A model generated the notes under the pieces. The model did no database searches, was not told the origin of the DNA, and worked only from the letters and a program-made list of their open reading frames with translations. Shown here piece by piece: positions 26,753 to 34,907 of a DNA stretch of 41,294 bases. The position numbers and the translations under genes were made by a program. This DNA comes from Bacillus sp. FJAT-47783 (GTDB lineage: Bacteria; Bacillota; Bacilli; Bacillales; Aeribacillaceae): NCBI RefSeq assembly GCF_022808615.1, contig NZ_JAKZKS010000017.1:37123-78416 (forward strand). The letters are read 5' to 3'. Each line of letters begins with the position of its first letter. Positions within the stretch are counted from its first letter, which is position 1.

Positions 26753-27208
26753 CTAAACGAATTGTAAGTACTGTTTTTCGATTTCTCTTAAATAATCATC
26801 TTCTTTTTGATAACGGATAGATATTACATTAGCGACAGCATCAAGGCCTTTTATTAAAAATGCGTAGTCTTTTCCTTCTTCAAGCAGCAGAATAATTGGT
26901 TTATTTAAAGCAGAAGCCCATCCAATTTCTATATGGGTTCCCGGGGAAGCTGGTGAACCCGGAAAGGCAACGAAAAGATCGCATGTACTGATTTCTTTGA
27001 AATCTATTGCAGTACATTCTTCGGGTGTCATAAAGTCCTTTCCCCACCCTTCACGTTTGTGCGCATTATGGACTGAAAAACCTCTTTCTTCAAAAAAAGA
27101 TATAAGATTTAACAACTTTTGTTTTTCATGATTGGCCATCATTCCTGTTTTTGGATCAACTAGACTTTTAAATGGTCCTGCAAGAAACACTTTTTTGTTT
27201 TGACTCAT
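26753..27208 (-). CDS. Nucleoside 2-deoxyribosyltransferase-like nucleosidase (BcmB/MilB type)
   Basis: 151 residues of the NDT fold: the N-terminal FLAGPFKS strand, the hydrophobic DLFVAFPGSPASPGTHIEIG segment with catalytic E94, and WASALNKPIILLL. MilB and BcmB of this family cleave hydroxymethyl-CMP to release hydroxymethylcytosine. The neighbouring thymidylate-synthase homologue makes the substrate. The start is ATG at 27208 with AGGGGTGA upstream. It is the first gene after the TPP riboswitch terminator, 12 bp before the hydroxymethylase. Confidence 0.88.
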   Translation of the reverse strand: MSQNKKVFLAGPFKSLVDPKTGMMANHEKQKLLNLISFFEERGFSVHNAHKREGWGKDFMTPEECTAIDFKEISTCDLFVAFPGSPASPGTHIEIGWASALNKPIILLLEEGKDYAFLIKGLDAVANVISIRYQKEDDYLREIEKQYLQFV

Positions 27209-27224
27209 TTCTTATCACCCCTAA

Positions 27225-27260
27225 TAAAAAATTAAAACCACTTCAATTAGAAAGTGGTTT
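27225..27260 (-). terminator. Riboswitch-controlled terminator
   Basis: On the minus strand AAACCACTTTC pairs with GAAGGTGGTTTT around a short loop, followed by AATTTTTTA. It stands between the TPP aptamer and the first gene and should end transcription when TPP is bound. Confidence 0.85.
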
Positions 27261-27308
27261 ATTAACGAGAGCATTTAATAAAAATTATTCATTAATGCTT
27301 ACGCATTT

Positions 27309-27406
27309 TCCCCACTTTCCTACGCCGGTACAAACCAGATCAGGTTCAAAGAGTTAAAGACTTTTAGTCTTTTCTCAGCTTTTAACACAAAAGCACCCCT
27401 AGTGAA
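27309..27406 (-). promoter_or_regulatory. TPP (thi-box) riboswitch aptamer
   Basis: The minus strand has all conserved blocks in order: ACTAGGGGTGCTTTTGTG, the GCTGAGAAAAG P3 side, CTTTGAACCTGATCTGG for the ACCUGAU block, and CCGGCGTAGGAAAGTGG. Helix P1 forms from TTCACT and AGTGGGG. This family binds thiamine diphosphate. Its expression platform is the downstream terminator, giving OFF control when TPP is plentiful. It governs four genes that are not thiamine biosynthesis genes. Confidence 0.95.
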
Positions 27407-27532
27407 TTTTTATTTTGTTGTAAAAGAGTTCCATATAAACGTAACACAAATTCGTTGAATAGTCTATAAGTTCCGATTCCTATTTTGGGTTAGAAATTTA
27501 TAGAAAATTTAATAGATTATTGTTTGATAATA

Positions 27533-27760
27533 TACCACGAGTGTTGATTAACCAATAAAATCCAGAAAAAACAACAAAAAAGGACACCTTTCCTGTAGAA
27601 TGTAAGTACCAGCAAACAAACCAAGGAAGAGGTGTCCCTTATGAAAAAGAATACCACGCTCCCGAATTTACTGCAAAAGATTATTTCTGAAGAATTAATT
27701 TCATCTATTTATTTTACATTTATTGTAATCATTATGACGGACAGAGCAGTAACCCTGTGA
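27533..27760 (+). mobile_element. Remnant of the left end of an IS element (copy B)
   Basis: It matches 7424-7560 but is longer. An inverted repeat, GGACACCTTTCCT (27582-27594) against AGGAAGAGGTGTCC (27624-27637), precedes an ATG at 27641. The frame begins MKKNTTLPNLLQKIISEEL and, after about 22 codons of transposase-like sequence, runs into the inverted repeat and stops at 27760. The insertion therefore looks broken by, or joined to, the island B end. An IS4-like family is possible but unproved. Confidence 0.65.
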
Positions 27761-27774
27761 TCGAGCCTTTAAGT
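27707..27774 (-). repeat. Right inverted repeat of island B
   Basis: On the minus strand it reads CTTAAAGGCTCGATCACAGG and then GTTACTGCTCTGTCCGTC, the counterpart of 23194-23260. No clear target-site duplication is seen outside the repeats, so the ends may be old or rearranged. Confidence 0.75.
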
Positions 27775-27838
27775 GTGTTGTTCCATATAATGTATCACCT
27801 TATCTCTTTCGTGTTATTGATTTTAAATGGATAGGATT

Positions 27839-27868
27839 TTGATACAAATGATTTCTTAATGGTATAGT
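27839..27868 (+). promoter_or_regulatory. Promoter of the CdaR-type regulator
   Basis: TTGATA (27839-27844) and TATAGT (27863-27868) are separated by 18 bp and lie about 18 bp before the ATG, after which GGAGGG follows at good spacing. Confidence 0.6.
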
Positions 27869-27886
27869 TATTTTGGAGGGATATTC

Positions 27887-29017
27887 ATGTTACTGTCTTC
27901 ATTGGCTAATAAAATCATTAATCAAGTTCGTAAATTGACGAAAGAACAGCTAATTATCACGGATCAAGATGGGCAGATCATTGCTAGTACGTTAAAAGAA
28001 CGAATAGGTCAATTTCATGAAGGAGCCTTGTTAGCTTGTAACAATAAAGAGACGGTTCGAATTACACCGGAAAATGAAAAGCAATTTAAAGGTGAAGTGA
28101 AAGCCGGGTTATGTCTTCCTATTTTTTTTCACCAAGAAGCCGTTGGAGCGATTGGGATTACGGGTCATCCGGAATCGATTGAAGAATACGGGGAATTGTT
28201 AAAAAAAATGACGGAGCTGCTTATTCAAGAAAGTTATTACTATGACCAAAACGAATGGATGCAACGAGCGTATGAAACGTTTTTATTTGATTGGTTGAAT
28301 AATGAAGAGTGGACAGAGGATTTTTATAAACGGGCCGATGTATTACATATTGACTTAACAACAAAAAAGCAAGTAATCATGATAAGTTTTGAATCCCCTC
28401 ATGTCTCAAACGCCCATCACTTGCTAGCTGATTTGAAAAATTTGTTTCAAACAGACGGAAAGCTTATTTTACGATGGGGACATGGAAAGTTTGTGATGAT
28501 TCACAACGTCAACATAAAAGAGAAAACACAAGAATTAAAAGGCTTTCTTGAACAAATCCTTCATTATTGTCTTCATTACTACCGAATGGAAGTACGGATT
28601 GGTGTTGGGCATATCGTCCCTTCTACTCATATTAAAGAGTCCTTCACTTTTGCCGAACGGGCATTAAAGGTCACTTCTTTAGAACGGCCCATCGTATTTG
28701 AAGATGAGCTTGGGCTAGAAATCTGTCTTCAAGAAGTTCATACAAAAACGAAAAAACAGCTGATTCACCGTGTCCTTGGGAAGATTGTTCAAGAGAAAGA
28801 ACTTCTTGAAACGTTGCGGACATTACTTCAATGTAATCATTCGTTAAAGGAAACAGCTCAAACATTACATATTCATATCAATACACTCCATTATCGGTTA
28901 AAAAAAATTGAAGAGCTAACAGGATATAATCCTAGAGTTATGAAAGATATCGTTACATTATATATCGCTATGCAGTTTTTGTGTGAACATCCAATTAATA
29001 TTAATGAAAACGATTGA
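27887..29017 (+). CDS. CdaR-family transcriptional regulator of the glycolate genes
   Basis: 376 residues. The N-terminal diacid-recognition domain (about 1-135, LLSSLANKIINQV and GLCLPIFFHQEAVGAIGITG) senses a sugar acid or hydroxy acid. The C-terminal PucR-type helix-turn-helix carries HINTLHYRLKKIEELTGYNP (about 332-351). The family activates the genes for uptake or breakdown of glycerate, glucarate and glycolate. It is the YsfB position in B. subtilis, next to glcD and glcF on the same strand, so glycolate or a related acid is the likely inducer. GGAGGG precedes the ATG. Confidence 0.92.
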   Translation: MLLSSLANKIINQVRKLTKEQLIITDQDGQIIASTLKERIGQFHEGALLACNNKETVRITPENEKQFKGEVKAGLCLPIFFHQEAVGAIGITGHPESIEEYGELLKKMTELLIQESYYYDQNEWMQRAYETFLFDWLNNEEWTEDFYKRADVLHIDLTTKKQVIMISFESPHVSNAHHLLADLKNLFQTDGKLILRWGHGKFVMIHNVNIKEKTQELKGFLEQILHYCLHYYRMEVRIGVGHIVPSTHIKESFTFAERALKVTSLERPIVFEDELGLEICLQEVHTKTKKQLIHRVLGKIVQEKELLETLRTLLQCNHSLKETAQTLHIHINTLHYRLKKIEELTGYNPRVMKDIVTLYIAMQFLCEHPININEND

Positions 29018-29036
29018 TTTTCGTGTATTTATCCAT

Positions 29037-29060
29037 AGCGGGGATTCCCTGCTTTTTTTT
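29037..29060 (+). terminator. Terminator between the regulator and glcD
   Basis: AGCGGGGA (29037-29044) pairs with TCCCTGCT (29046-29053), then eight T. Only about 20 nt separate it from the glcD ribosome site, so either glcD depends on readthrough (attenuation) or its promoter lies in the regulator gene's end. Confidence 0.7.
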
Positions 29061-29093
29061 ATGCTTAAATAAAGAATATTGGAGGTGCTGGAT

Positions 29094-30506
29094 GTGTTAC
29101 AAAAGGAAGTAAAAGAACGATTACAGCAAATCGTTGGAATAGAAAATGTGGAGGACTCTCCTGCTTCAAGACTTGCTTACTCTTATGATGCGACACCACA
29201 ATTTCAAGCGATGCCAGATGCGGTTGTGGCACCGAGAAATACAGAAGAAGTCGCACAAGTCATTAAAGTTTGTAATGAATTTAAAATCCCCGTTGTTCCA
29301 CGCGGGTCTGGGACGAATCTTTGTGCGGGAACATGTCCAGAGGAAGCTGGGATTGTTCTCATCTTTAAACATATGAACAAAATTATCGAGATTGATGAAG
29401 ATAATTTAACTGTTACCGTTCAACCGGGCGTTATTACATTACAATTAATTGAAGAAGTCGAGAAAAAAGGCTTATTTTATCCACCCGATCCTAGTTCGAT
29501 GAAAATTTCGACAATCGGTGGAAATATTAATGAAAATTCGGGCGGTTTACGCGGATTAAAGTATGGCGTAACAAGAGACTATGTTTTAGGATTGGAAATT
29601 GTGTTGCCAAATGGGGAAATTGTTAAAACAGGTGGAAAGCTAGCAAAAGATGTAGCTGGATATGATTTAACAAGACTTTTCGTCGGCTCTGAAGGAACAT
29701 TAGGGGTCATTACCGAAGCGACACTAAAACTGATTCCAATGCCTGATACAAAGAAAACGATGCTTGCCCTTTATCAAGATTTGGAAGCTGCGGCACGTTC
29801 GGTTTCAAAAATTATCGCGAATAAAATCATTCCGACAACACTTGAATTTTTAGACCAACCGACACTTGAAGTCGTCGAAGACTTTGCGAAAATAGGATTG
29901 CCTACGGATGTGAAAGCTGTCCTTTTAATCGAACAAGATGGCATAAAAGAACAAGTCGATAAAGATATGGATGCGATGAAAGAAATTTGTCTTCAAGAAG
30001 ATGCAGTGTCTGTTCAAGTGGCTCAATCAGAGGAAGAAGCGAATCAATTACGCCTTGCGCGCCGTTCTGCCCTGTCTGCCTTAGCAAGATTAAAACCGAC
30101 AACGATTTTAGAAGATGCAACAGTTCCTCGCTCTGAAATTGCTAAGATGGTAAAAGCGATTGAAGAAATCGCCAAAGAATACAATGTCCGTATTTGTACA
30201 TTTGGTCATGCCGGAGATGGGAACTTACATCCAACTTGTTTAACGGATGTTCGAGACAAAGAAGAGTTAGAACGAGTTGAAAAAGCGTTTGAAGCGATTT
30301 TCCAAAAATCCATCGAACTTGGCGGTACGATAACTGGAGAGCATGGGGTTGGAATTATGAAAGCTCCTTATTTACACTTAAAGCTCGGAGAAAGTGGCAT
30401 AGAGGCGATGAAAGCCATTAAGCATTCACTTGATCCAAATAACATTATGAATCCAGGAAAAGTTTTTGCAAAAAGTGAAAGAAAGCGTGTGGTGGTCACA
30501 TCATGA
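29094..30506 (+). CDS. glcD: Glycolate oxidase subunit GlcD
   Basis: 470 residues from the GTG at 29094, 6 nt after GGAGGTG (the in-frame TTG at 29079 overlaps that site). The FAD-binding domain (about 35-220) has VVPRGSGTNLCAGT, PPDPSSMKISTIGGNINENS and LFVGSEGTLG. The C-terminal domain has RICTFGHAGDGNLHP and GTITGEHGVGIMK, with the catalytic His and Glu. It oxidises glycolate (or lactate-like acids) to the keto acid and passes electrons to GlcF. It overlaps glcF by ATGA. Confidence 0.95.
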   Translation: MLQKEVKERLQQIVGIENVEDSPASRLAYSYDATPQFQAMPDAVVAPRNTEEVAQVIKVCNEFKIPVVPRGSGTNLCAGTCPEEAGIVLIFKHMNKIIEIDEDNLTVTVQPGVITLQLIEEVEKKGLFYPPDPSSMKISTIGGNINENSGGLRGLKYGVTRDYVLGLEIVLPNGEIVKTGGKLAKDVAGYDLTRLFVGSEGTLGVITEATLKLIPMPDTKKTMLALYQDLEAAARSVSKIIANKIIPTTLEFLDQPTLEVVEDFAKIGLPTDVKAVLLIEQDGIKEQVDKDMDAMKEICLQEDAVSVQVAQSEEEANQLRLARRSALSALARLKPTTILEDATVPRSEIAKMVKAIEEIAKEYNVRICTFGHAGDGNLHPTCLTDVRDKEELERVEKAFEAIFQKSIELGGTITGEHGVGIMKAPYLHLKLGESGIEAMKAIKHSLDPNNIMNPGKVFAKSERKRVVVTS

Positions 30507-31849
30507 CAAAAACAATAGAAAAAGAGATTCAACAACAATTTCAAGAACGATTAAATGATGACGAATTGCTTAATTGTATGCGATGCGGATTTTGCCTTCC
30601 ATCATGCCCAACGTATATTGAAACAGGTGGAAATGAAGTTCACTCTCCACGTGGACGTATTGCTTTAATGAAAGCAGTAAAAGATGGACTCATCGAACCG
30701 GATGAAGAAGTGGAAAAGTCATTAAATATGTGTCTTGGCTGCCGGGCGTGTGAGCCTGTTTGCCCATCTGGTGTCAATTATGGACATCTTCTTGAAGAAG
30801 TTCGTGACATTATCTCACAAAAGAAAAAACAATCGATGCCCGTTAAAGTGCTTCGCCGAGTTGTTTTTAAAGAACTTTTTCCTCATCCAAACAGGATGAA
30901 CCGTGCCGTCTCTCTTCTCGGCATTTATCAGCGTTCAGGACTTCAAAAAGCTGTACGAAATCTGAAGCTATTAAATGTGCTTCCGGAACATATGCGGACA
31001 ATGGAAAAAGTATTACCGTCCATTCCGCCTGCGAAAGAAAGGAAAAAACATCCTGATAAAATTCAGACGAAAAACAAACCATTAAAACGCGTTGCCTTTT
31101 TTACCGGTTGTTTAATGGATACGATGTTTCGAGAGACGAATAATGCAACAATTAAACTATTACAGTTAGCAGGTTGTGAGATTGTCATCCCCCCTTCGCA
31201 AAATTGTTGCGGTGCCCTTCATGGTCATAGCGGGGAAAAAGAGTTAGCAAAAGATTTAGCAAAACAAAATATTGAAGCGTTTGAAAACCTTCAAGTTGAT
31301 TATATTATTTTAAACGCTGGTGGTTGCGGCGCGTTTTTATGTGAGTATGACCATCTTCTTGGTAATGATCCAGAATGGGCAGAGCGAGCGAAAAGGTTTG
31401 CTGAAAAAATTAAAGATATATCGGAAGTACTGGTAGAAGTAGATTTTCATAATCGCTATCGCCTCGAACTTAATGACCAAGTGGTCACCTACCAAGATTC
31501 ATGCCACTTACGCAACGTGATGAAAACTGCTCAAGCACCGCGAACATTATTAAAAGCAATTAACGGAGTGGATTTCCGCGAAATGAAAGAAGCGGATCGA
31601 TGTTGTGGTTCAGCAGGCGTTTATAACATTGTACAACCAGAAATGTCGATGCAAATTCTTGACCAGAAAATGAAACACGTTAAAGATACGAAAGCAACAA
31701 CGATCGTGACCGCTAACCCTGGATGTTTACTCCAAATGAAACTTGGAATTGAACGAGAAGGTCAAAAACATGTAAGAGCGGTTCATATTGTGGATTTGTT
31801 ATTAGAGGCGGTAAAAACGAATGAACAGCTCGATCCATCACATATGTAA
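30503..31849 (+). CDS. glcF: Glycolate oxidase iron-sulfur subunit GlcF
   Basis: 448 residues. Two 4Fe-4S motifs: C25, C28, C31, C35 (CMRCGFCLPSCP) and C77, C80, C83, C87 (CLGCRACEPVCP). Two CCG domains follow: NCCGALHGHSGE and DRCCGSAGVYN, each with the other conserved Cys upstream (TGCLMD, DSCHLRN). It carries electrons from GlcD to the membrane quinone pool. The ATG shares bases with the glcD stop (ATGA), so both are translationally coupled. A terminator follows within 5 bp. Confidence 0.95.
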   Translation: MTKTIEKEIQQQFQERLNDDELLNCMRCGFCLPSCPTYIETGGNEVHSPRGRIALMKAVKDGLIEPDEEVEKSLNMCLGCRACEPVCPSGVNYGHLLEEVRDIISQKKKQSMPVKVLRRVVFKELFPHPNRMNRAVSLLGIYQRSGLQKAVRNLKLLNVLPEHMRTMEKVLPSIPPAKERKKHPDKIQTKNKPLKRVAFFTGCLMDTMFRETNNATIKLLQLAGCEIVIPPSQNCCGALHGHSGEKELAKDLAKQNIEAFENLQVDYIILNAGGCGAFLCEYDHLLGNDPEWAERAKRFAEKIKDISEVLVEVDFHNRYRLELNDQVVTYQDSCHLRNVMKTAQAPRTLLKAINGVDFREMKEADRCCGSAGVYNIVQPEMSMQILDQKMKHVKDTKATTIVTANPGCLLQMKLGIEREGQKHVRAVHIVDLLLEAVKTNEQLDPSHM

Positions 31850-31882
31850 AAAATAGACTTGCCTTTGGCGAGTCTATTTTCT
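31848..31882 (+). terminator. Intrinsic terminator of glcDF
   Basis: AAAATAGACTTGCC (31850-31863) pairs with GGCGAGTCTATTTT (31867-31880), beginning right at the glcF stop codon. Confidence 0.8.
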
Positions 31883-32066
31883 ATTTTGATAATATTTTTA
31901 GGAATTAATGGAGTCTTCGTTGTCATCTTGTGGAGCTTTTTCAAGAAATGTAGAAGTTCCTACATGACTTTGAGCGAATTGGATCTTCATTTTCAGGTCT
32001 ATTTTCTTAGAAAAAATCAACAATTATCGTCAGGAGCCCTACTTCATGAAACAGGAACATTTATTT

Positions 32067-32105
32067 AAAAAAGAGACGACCCTTCATATAATAAGGTCGT
32101 CTCTT
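32067..32105 (-). terminator. Intrinsic terminator of the PAS kinase gene
   Basis: On the minus strand AAGAGACGACCTT (32105-32093, overlapping the kinase stop) pairs with AAGGGTCGTCTCTT (32084-32071), followed by TTTTTTAAAT. Confidence 0.85.
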
Positions 32106-33411
32106 AAGAAATAAGTTTTGGAAGTTTTACAGATACCGTTGTTCCTCTTTCTTTTTGACTATCAAATTCGATCGTTCCTTTATGGCGTTTCACAATTTTT
32201 GTACAAACCGCCAATCCTAACCCCGTTCCCTTTTCCTTTGTTGAGTAAAATAGTTCCCCGAGCCTTTTTATTCGTTCTTGCTCAATCCCTCCCCCATTAT
32301 CTTTTATTGACACGATCACTTCTTCTTTTTCTTCGAGTAAATAAATATGGATGCTCCCATTCCTTTTGTCTAAACTTGCTTCAATCGCTTCAATACTGTT
32401 TTTTATAATGTTGATAAACACTTGTTTCAATTGGTTTGGATCTCCTGAAATATAGACTGGTTTCGGTAGTTGATGAAGCTTAATAGTTGTATTATTCATA
32501 TTTGCTTCAGCATCCATGAATAATGCAATCACATGAAGCAACTTTTGCAGGTCAACTTTTTCAAACGTCACCTCTTCATTTTTTCCGAGGTATAGCATTT
32601 CGCTTGTGATGGTGTTCATCCGATCGATTTCAGACATCATAAGTTCTAAATAGGTTTGATTTAACGTATTGGTTTCATTCATGAGTTGAACAAATCCTTT
32701 AATCGACGTGAGAGGATTTCGAATCTCATGCGCAACAGACGCTGCTAATTGTCCCATGACATACATTTTTTCATTTTTGATCATCAATTCTTCATTTCTT
32801 TTTTGTTCTGTTATATCTTTTGCAATCCCATAAACCCCTGTCACGTTATGATCAACAATAATCGGGAGGAGTGTACAGCGAACTGTTCGACGTTGATTTT
32901 CAATTTTTTGTAGCACAAGCTCAAATGTTTTCGCCTTTCCTTTTAACACTTGTTTGAATAATTGAAAAAATCGATCTTTGTCTTTTTTATCGACAAGATC
33001 CATAAAAGGTATTCCTTCAATGTTTTCTTCTTTTACATATAACATCTTTTTACCGGCTTGGTTTAAAGAGAGTAGCTTCCCTTCTAAATCTAATTCAATG
33101 ACCGCATCTGGGTTATGCTGAAACAAGGATTCGTAGCGAAGCGTACTTTTTTCAAGCTGATTTTCTTTTTCTTTTAAGGCGTTCGTAGATAAAAATAATT
33201 GTTTCGTTCGTTGTTCAACTAAAAAATACAATAGAATTCCTGTCATCAATGTAAATATCCAACCTTTATACCGTTGAAACATTAAAAAATCTTCTATCCC
33301 ATTTTGACTAAATAAAAATGAGAAATAATCCGTAAAAATAATCCACAACCCGCCTAAGGAGACATACGTAAGAGCAATTTTTATGGCTATTCGATGAGGT
33401 GAATCATTCAT
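32104..33411 (-). CDS. Membrane PAS-domain histidine kinase, sporulation-kinase type
   Basis: 435 residues. Two membrane segments (about 12-33 and 50-66) with a short loop, a PAS domain (about 88-205; LFQHNPDAVIELDLEGKLL), HisKA with H228 in AASVAHEIRNPLTSIKGF, and HATPase with N-box, DNGGG and GTGLGLAVCTKI. It has no adjacent response regulator, as for kinases of the Spo0F phosphorelay. Start ATG at 33411; the upstream region is shared with the divergent speD-csgA unit. The signal is unknown. Confidence 0.92.
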   Translation of the reverse strand: MNDSPHRIAIKIALTYVSLGGLWIIFTDYFSFLFSQNGIEDFLMFQRYKGWIFTLMTGILLYFLVEQRTKQLFLSTNALKEKENQLEKSTLRYESLFQHNPDAVIELDLEGKLLSLNQAGKKMLYVKEENIEGIPFMDLVDKKDKDRFFQLFKQVLKGKAKTFELVLQKIENQRRTVRCTLLPIIVDHNVTGVYGIAKDITEQKRNEELMIKNEKMYVMGQLAASVAHEIRNPLTSIKGFVQLMNETNTLNQTYLELMMSEIDRMNTITSEMLYLGKNEEVTFEKVDLQKLLHVIALFMDAEANMNNTTIKLHQLPKPVYISGDPNQLKQVFINIIKNSIEAIEASLDKRNGSIHIYLLEEKEEVIVSIKDNGGGIEQERIKRLGELFYSTKEKGTGLGLAVCTKIVKRHKGTIEFDSQKERGTTVSVKLPKLIS

Positions 33412-33503
33412 GTTTACTCTCCTAAGTTTAAGAATTAATCAGAAATCACTTCATTTTATCATTAAATCATTTTTTAAGGAATAATACAAAAGGTACTCGT
33501 TTT

Positions 33504-33518
33504 TATGTAATTTACATA
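33504..33518. promoter_or_regulatory. 15-bp palindrome between divergent promoters
   Basis: TATGTAATTTACATA is a perfect inverted repeat about 100 bp from the kinase start and 140 bp from speD. Weaker flanking symmetry (GGTACTCG and CGGTACC) surrounds it. It may be an operator, but no regulator is assigned. Confidence 0.4.
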
Positions 33519-33658
33519 CACTCGGTACCCGAAAATCATTTGGTATAACTCAATTCTATTCTTAAATTATGTATAAAAGTCAAAAGAAGATTCATCCTAA
33601 CTAAATAGAAATGAATTTTTGGAGAACGATTTATAATATGATTAAGGGAGACGGTACA

Positions 33659-34486
33659 ATGACATTTATACCTCAACAACATGTCACACTTCATGGTTTT
33701 AATAATTTAACCAAGTCTCTTAGCTTTAATATGTATGATATTTGCTATACAAAAACGAAAAGTGAGCGAGAAGCTTACATTGAATATATTGACGATTTTT
33801 ATAGTGCAGAACGTCTAACTTCTATCCTTACGAATGTTTCAGATCTCATTGGCGCACACGTTTTAAACATTGCACAACAAGATTACGTCCCGCAAGGTGC
33901 AAGTGTCACGATGCTTGTATCAGAAGGCCCGGTTGTAGAAGTTCCAGAAGAAACGTATGAAGAAACACCGGGACCATTACCGGAAGCTGTTGTCATGTCA
34001 TTAGATAAAAGTCATATTACGGTTCATACATATCCAGAATATCACCCGGAAGAAGGGATTAGTACGTTTCGAGCGGATATTGATGTTTCAACATGTGGAG
34101 AGATTTCTCCGCTTAAAGCACTGCATTATTTGATCCATTCGTTTGAACCCGATATTATGGTCATTGATTACCGAGTAAGAGGCTTTACACGTGATATTAA
34201 TGGACATAAATTATTCATCGATCACGATATCACGTCCATTCAAAATTATATCCCCGAAGATATTCAAGTGAAATACGATATGATTGACGTAAATGTGTAT
34301 CAAGAACATACTTTTCATACAAAATGTAAACTAAGAGAATTTGATTTAGATCAATATCTCTTTGGTGACACAAAAGAACAATTAGATAAGAAAGATTTCG
34401 ACGATATTACGGCTTTATTAAAACACGAAATGGATGAAATTTTTTATGGCAAAAACATGAATCCGCCACCTACTAAGAATGATTGA
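33659..34486 (+). CDS. speD: S-adenosylmethionine decarboxylase proenzyme SpeD (long class)
   Basis: 275 residues, as in the E. coli-type (class 1A, about 264) and not the 125-residue B. subtilis type. The ATG at 33659 has AGGGAG 8 nt upstream; the earlier ATG at 33611 precedes a likely -10 (TATAAT, 33632-33637). Autocleavage should occur before S118 in [13 protein letters not shown], making the pyruvoyl group; C146 (VSTCGE) and H121-T-style motif follow. It makes decarboxylated SAM for spermidine. It lies 24 bp before csgA, so the pair is probably one transcript. Confidence 0.93.
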   Translation: MTFIPQQHVTLHGFNNLTKSLSFNMYDICYTKTKSEREAYIEYIDDFYSAERLTSILTNVSDLIGAHVLNIAQQDYVPQGASVTMLVSEGPVVEVPEETYEETPGPLPEAVVMSLDKSHITVHTYPEYHPEEGISTFRADIDVSTCGEISPLKALHYLIHSFEPDIMVIDYRVRGFTRDINGHKLFIDHDITSIQNYIPEDIQVKYDMIDVNVYQEHTFHTKCKLREFDLDQYLFGDTKEQLDKKDFDDITALLKHEMDEIFYGKNMNPPPTKND

Positions 34487-34509
34487 AAATGGAAAGTGAG
34501 GAGAACAAA

Positions 34510-34761
34510 ATGGAAAATTCTTTATTATATTTACGAGAAACGTTATCAAATTATTTGGAAAGAAGTCATCGATCACATGCGATATATAAGAAAATATTAA
34601 AGGGGAATTTTTCAACGGTTTCTTCATTTGTAGAAAGCTTAAATCAAGAAGAAGTTGACTTGCTGAACGAGATCTTACCCGAAGAATTGAATTATGCACG
34701 TAATGAAAAAGATCAAAAACGTTATCAAGAATTATTTGAAGTATACGAACAATTGTATTGA
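34510..34761 (+). CDS. csgA: Sporulation-specific protein CsgA
   Basis: 83 residues, colinear with B. subtilis CsgA (82 residues, a sigma-G-dependent acid-soluble spore protein): both share the LRETLSNYLE opening, the middle KxxLNxILPEELNYA and the C-terminal NEKDQKRYQELFEVYEQL pattern. The ATG at 34510 has GAGGAG 7 nt upstream; an in-frame ATG at 34483 overlaps the speD stop. It is helical and charged, with no export signal. Confidence 0.88.
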   Translation: MENSLLYLRETLSNYLERSHRSHAIYKKILKGNFSTVSSFVESLNQEEVDLLNEILPEELNYARNEKDQKRYQELFEVYEQLY

Positions 34762-34765
34762 GAAA

Positions 34766-34902
34766 AGGGGCTGTTTAAAAAGTCCATTTTCGCGAAAAAC
34801 ACGCTAAAATTAAGACATCAGGAATGCTGTAAACCAACATTCTTGATGTCTACTTTTTTAAAATTCGGAGCGTAAATACCATTTTCGGACACTTTTTAAT
34901 AA
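34766..34902 (-). repeat. Hairpin repeat element, copy 2 (also acts as terminator)
   Basis: On the minus strand it carries GTGTCCGAAAATGGTATTTA, CCGAATTTT, then a stem GACATCAAGAATG with CATTCCTGATGTC. It matches copy 1 at 13719-13810. The outer ends (TTTAAAAAGT and its inverse) are weak inverted repeats, as in a MITE. It lies between convergent csgA and the TerC gene and may end both transcripts. Confidence 0.65.
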
Positions 34903-34907
34903 AAGCA

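Larger units (their letters stand above)
27209..27886. other. 678-bp non-coding region: TPP riboswitch, IS remnant, right inverted repeat
   Basis: From left to right it holds the terminator and aptamer of the riboswitch (minus strand), the promoter region of the operon (about 27420-27480), IS copy B, the right inverted repeat of island B and the promoter of the CdaR-type gene. No complete gene is seen. Confidence 0.8.

Noticed and set aside
31859-32068. Plus-strand open frame of 69 codons starting MPLASLFSILII
   Set aside because: It starts inside the glcDF terminator with TTG and no ribosome site, and lies between two terminators. No family is recognised.
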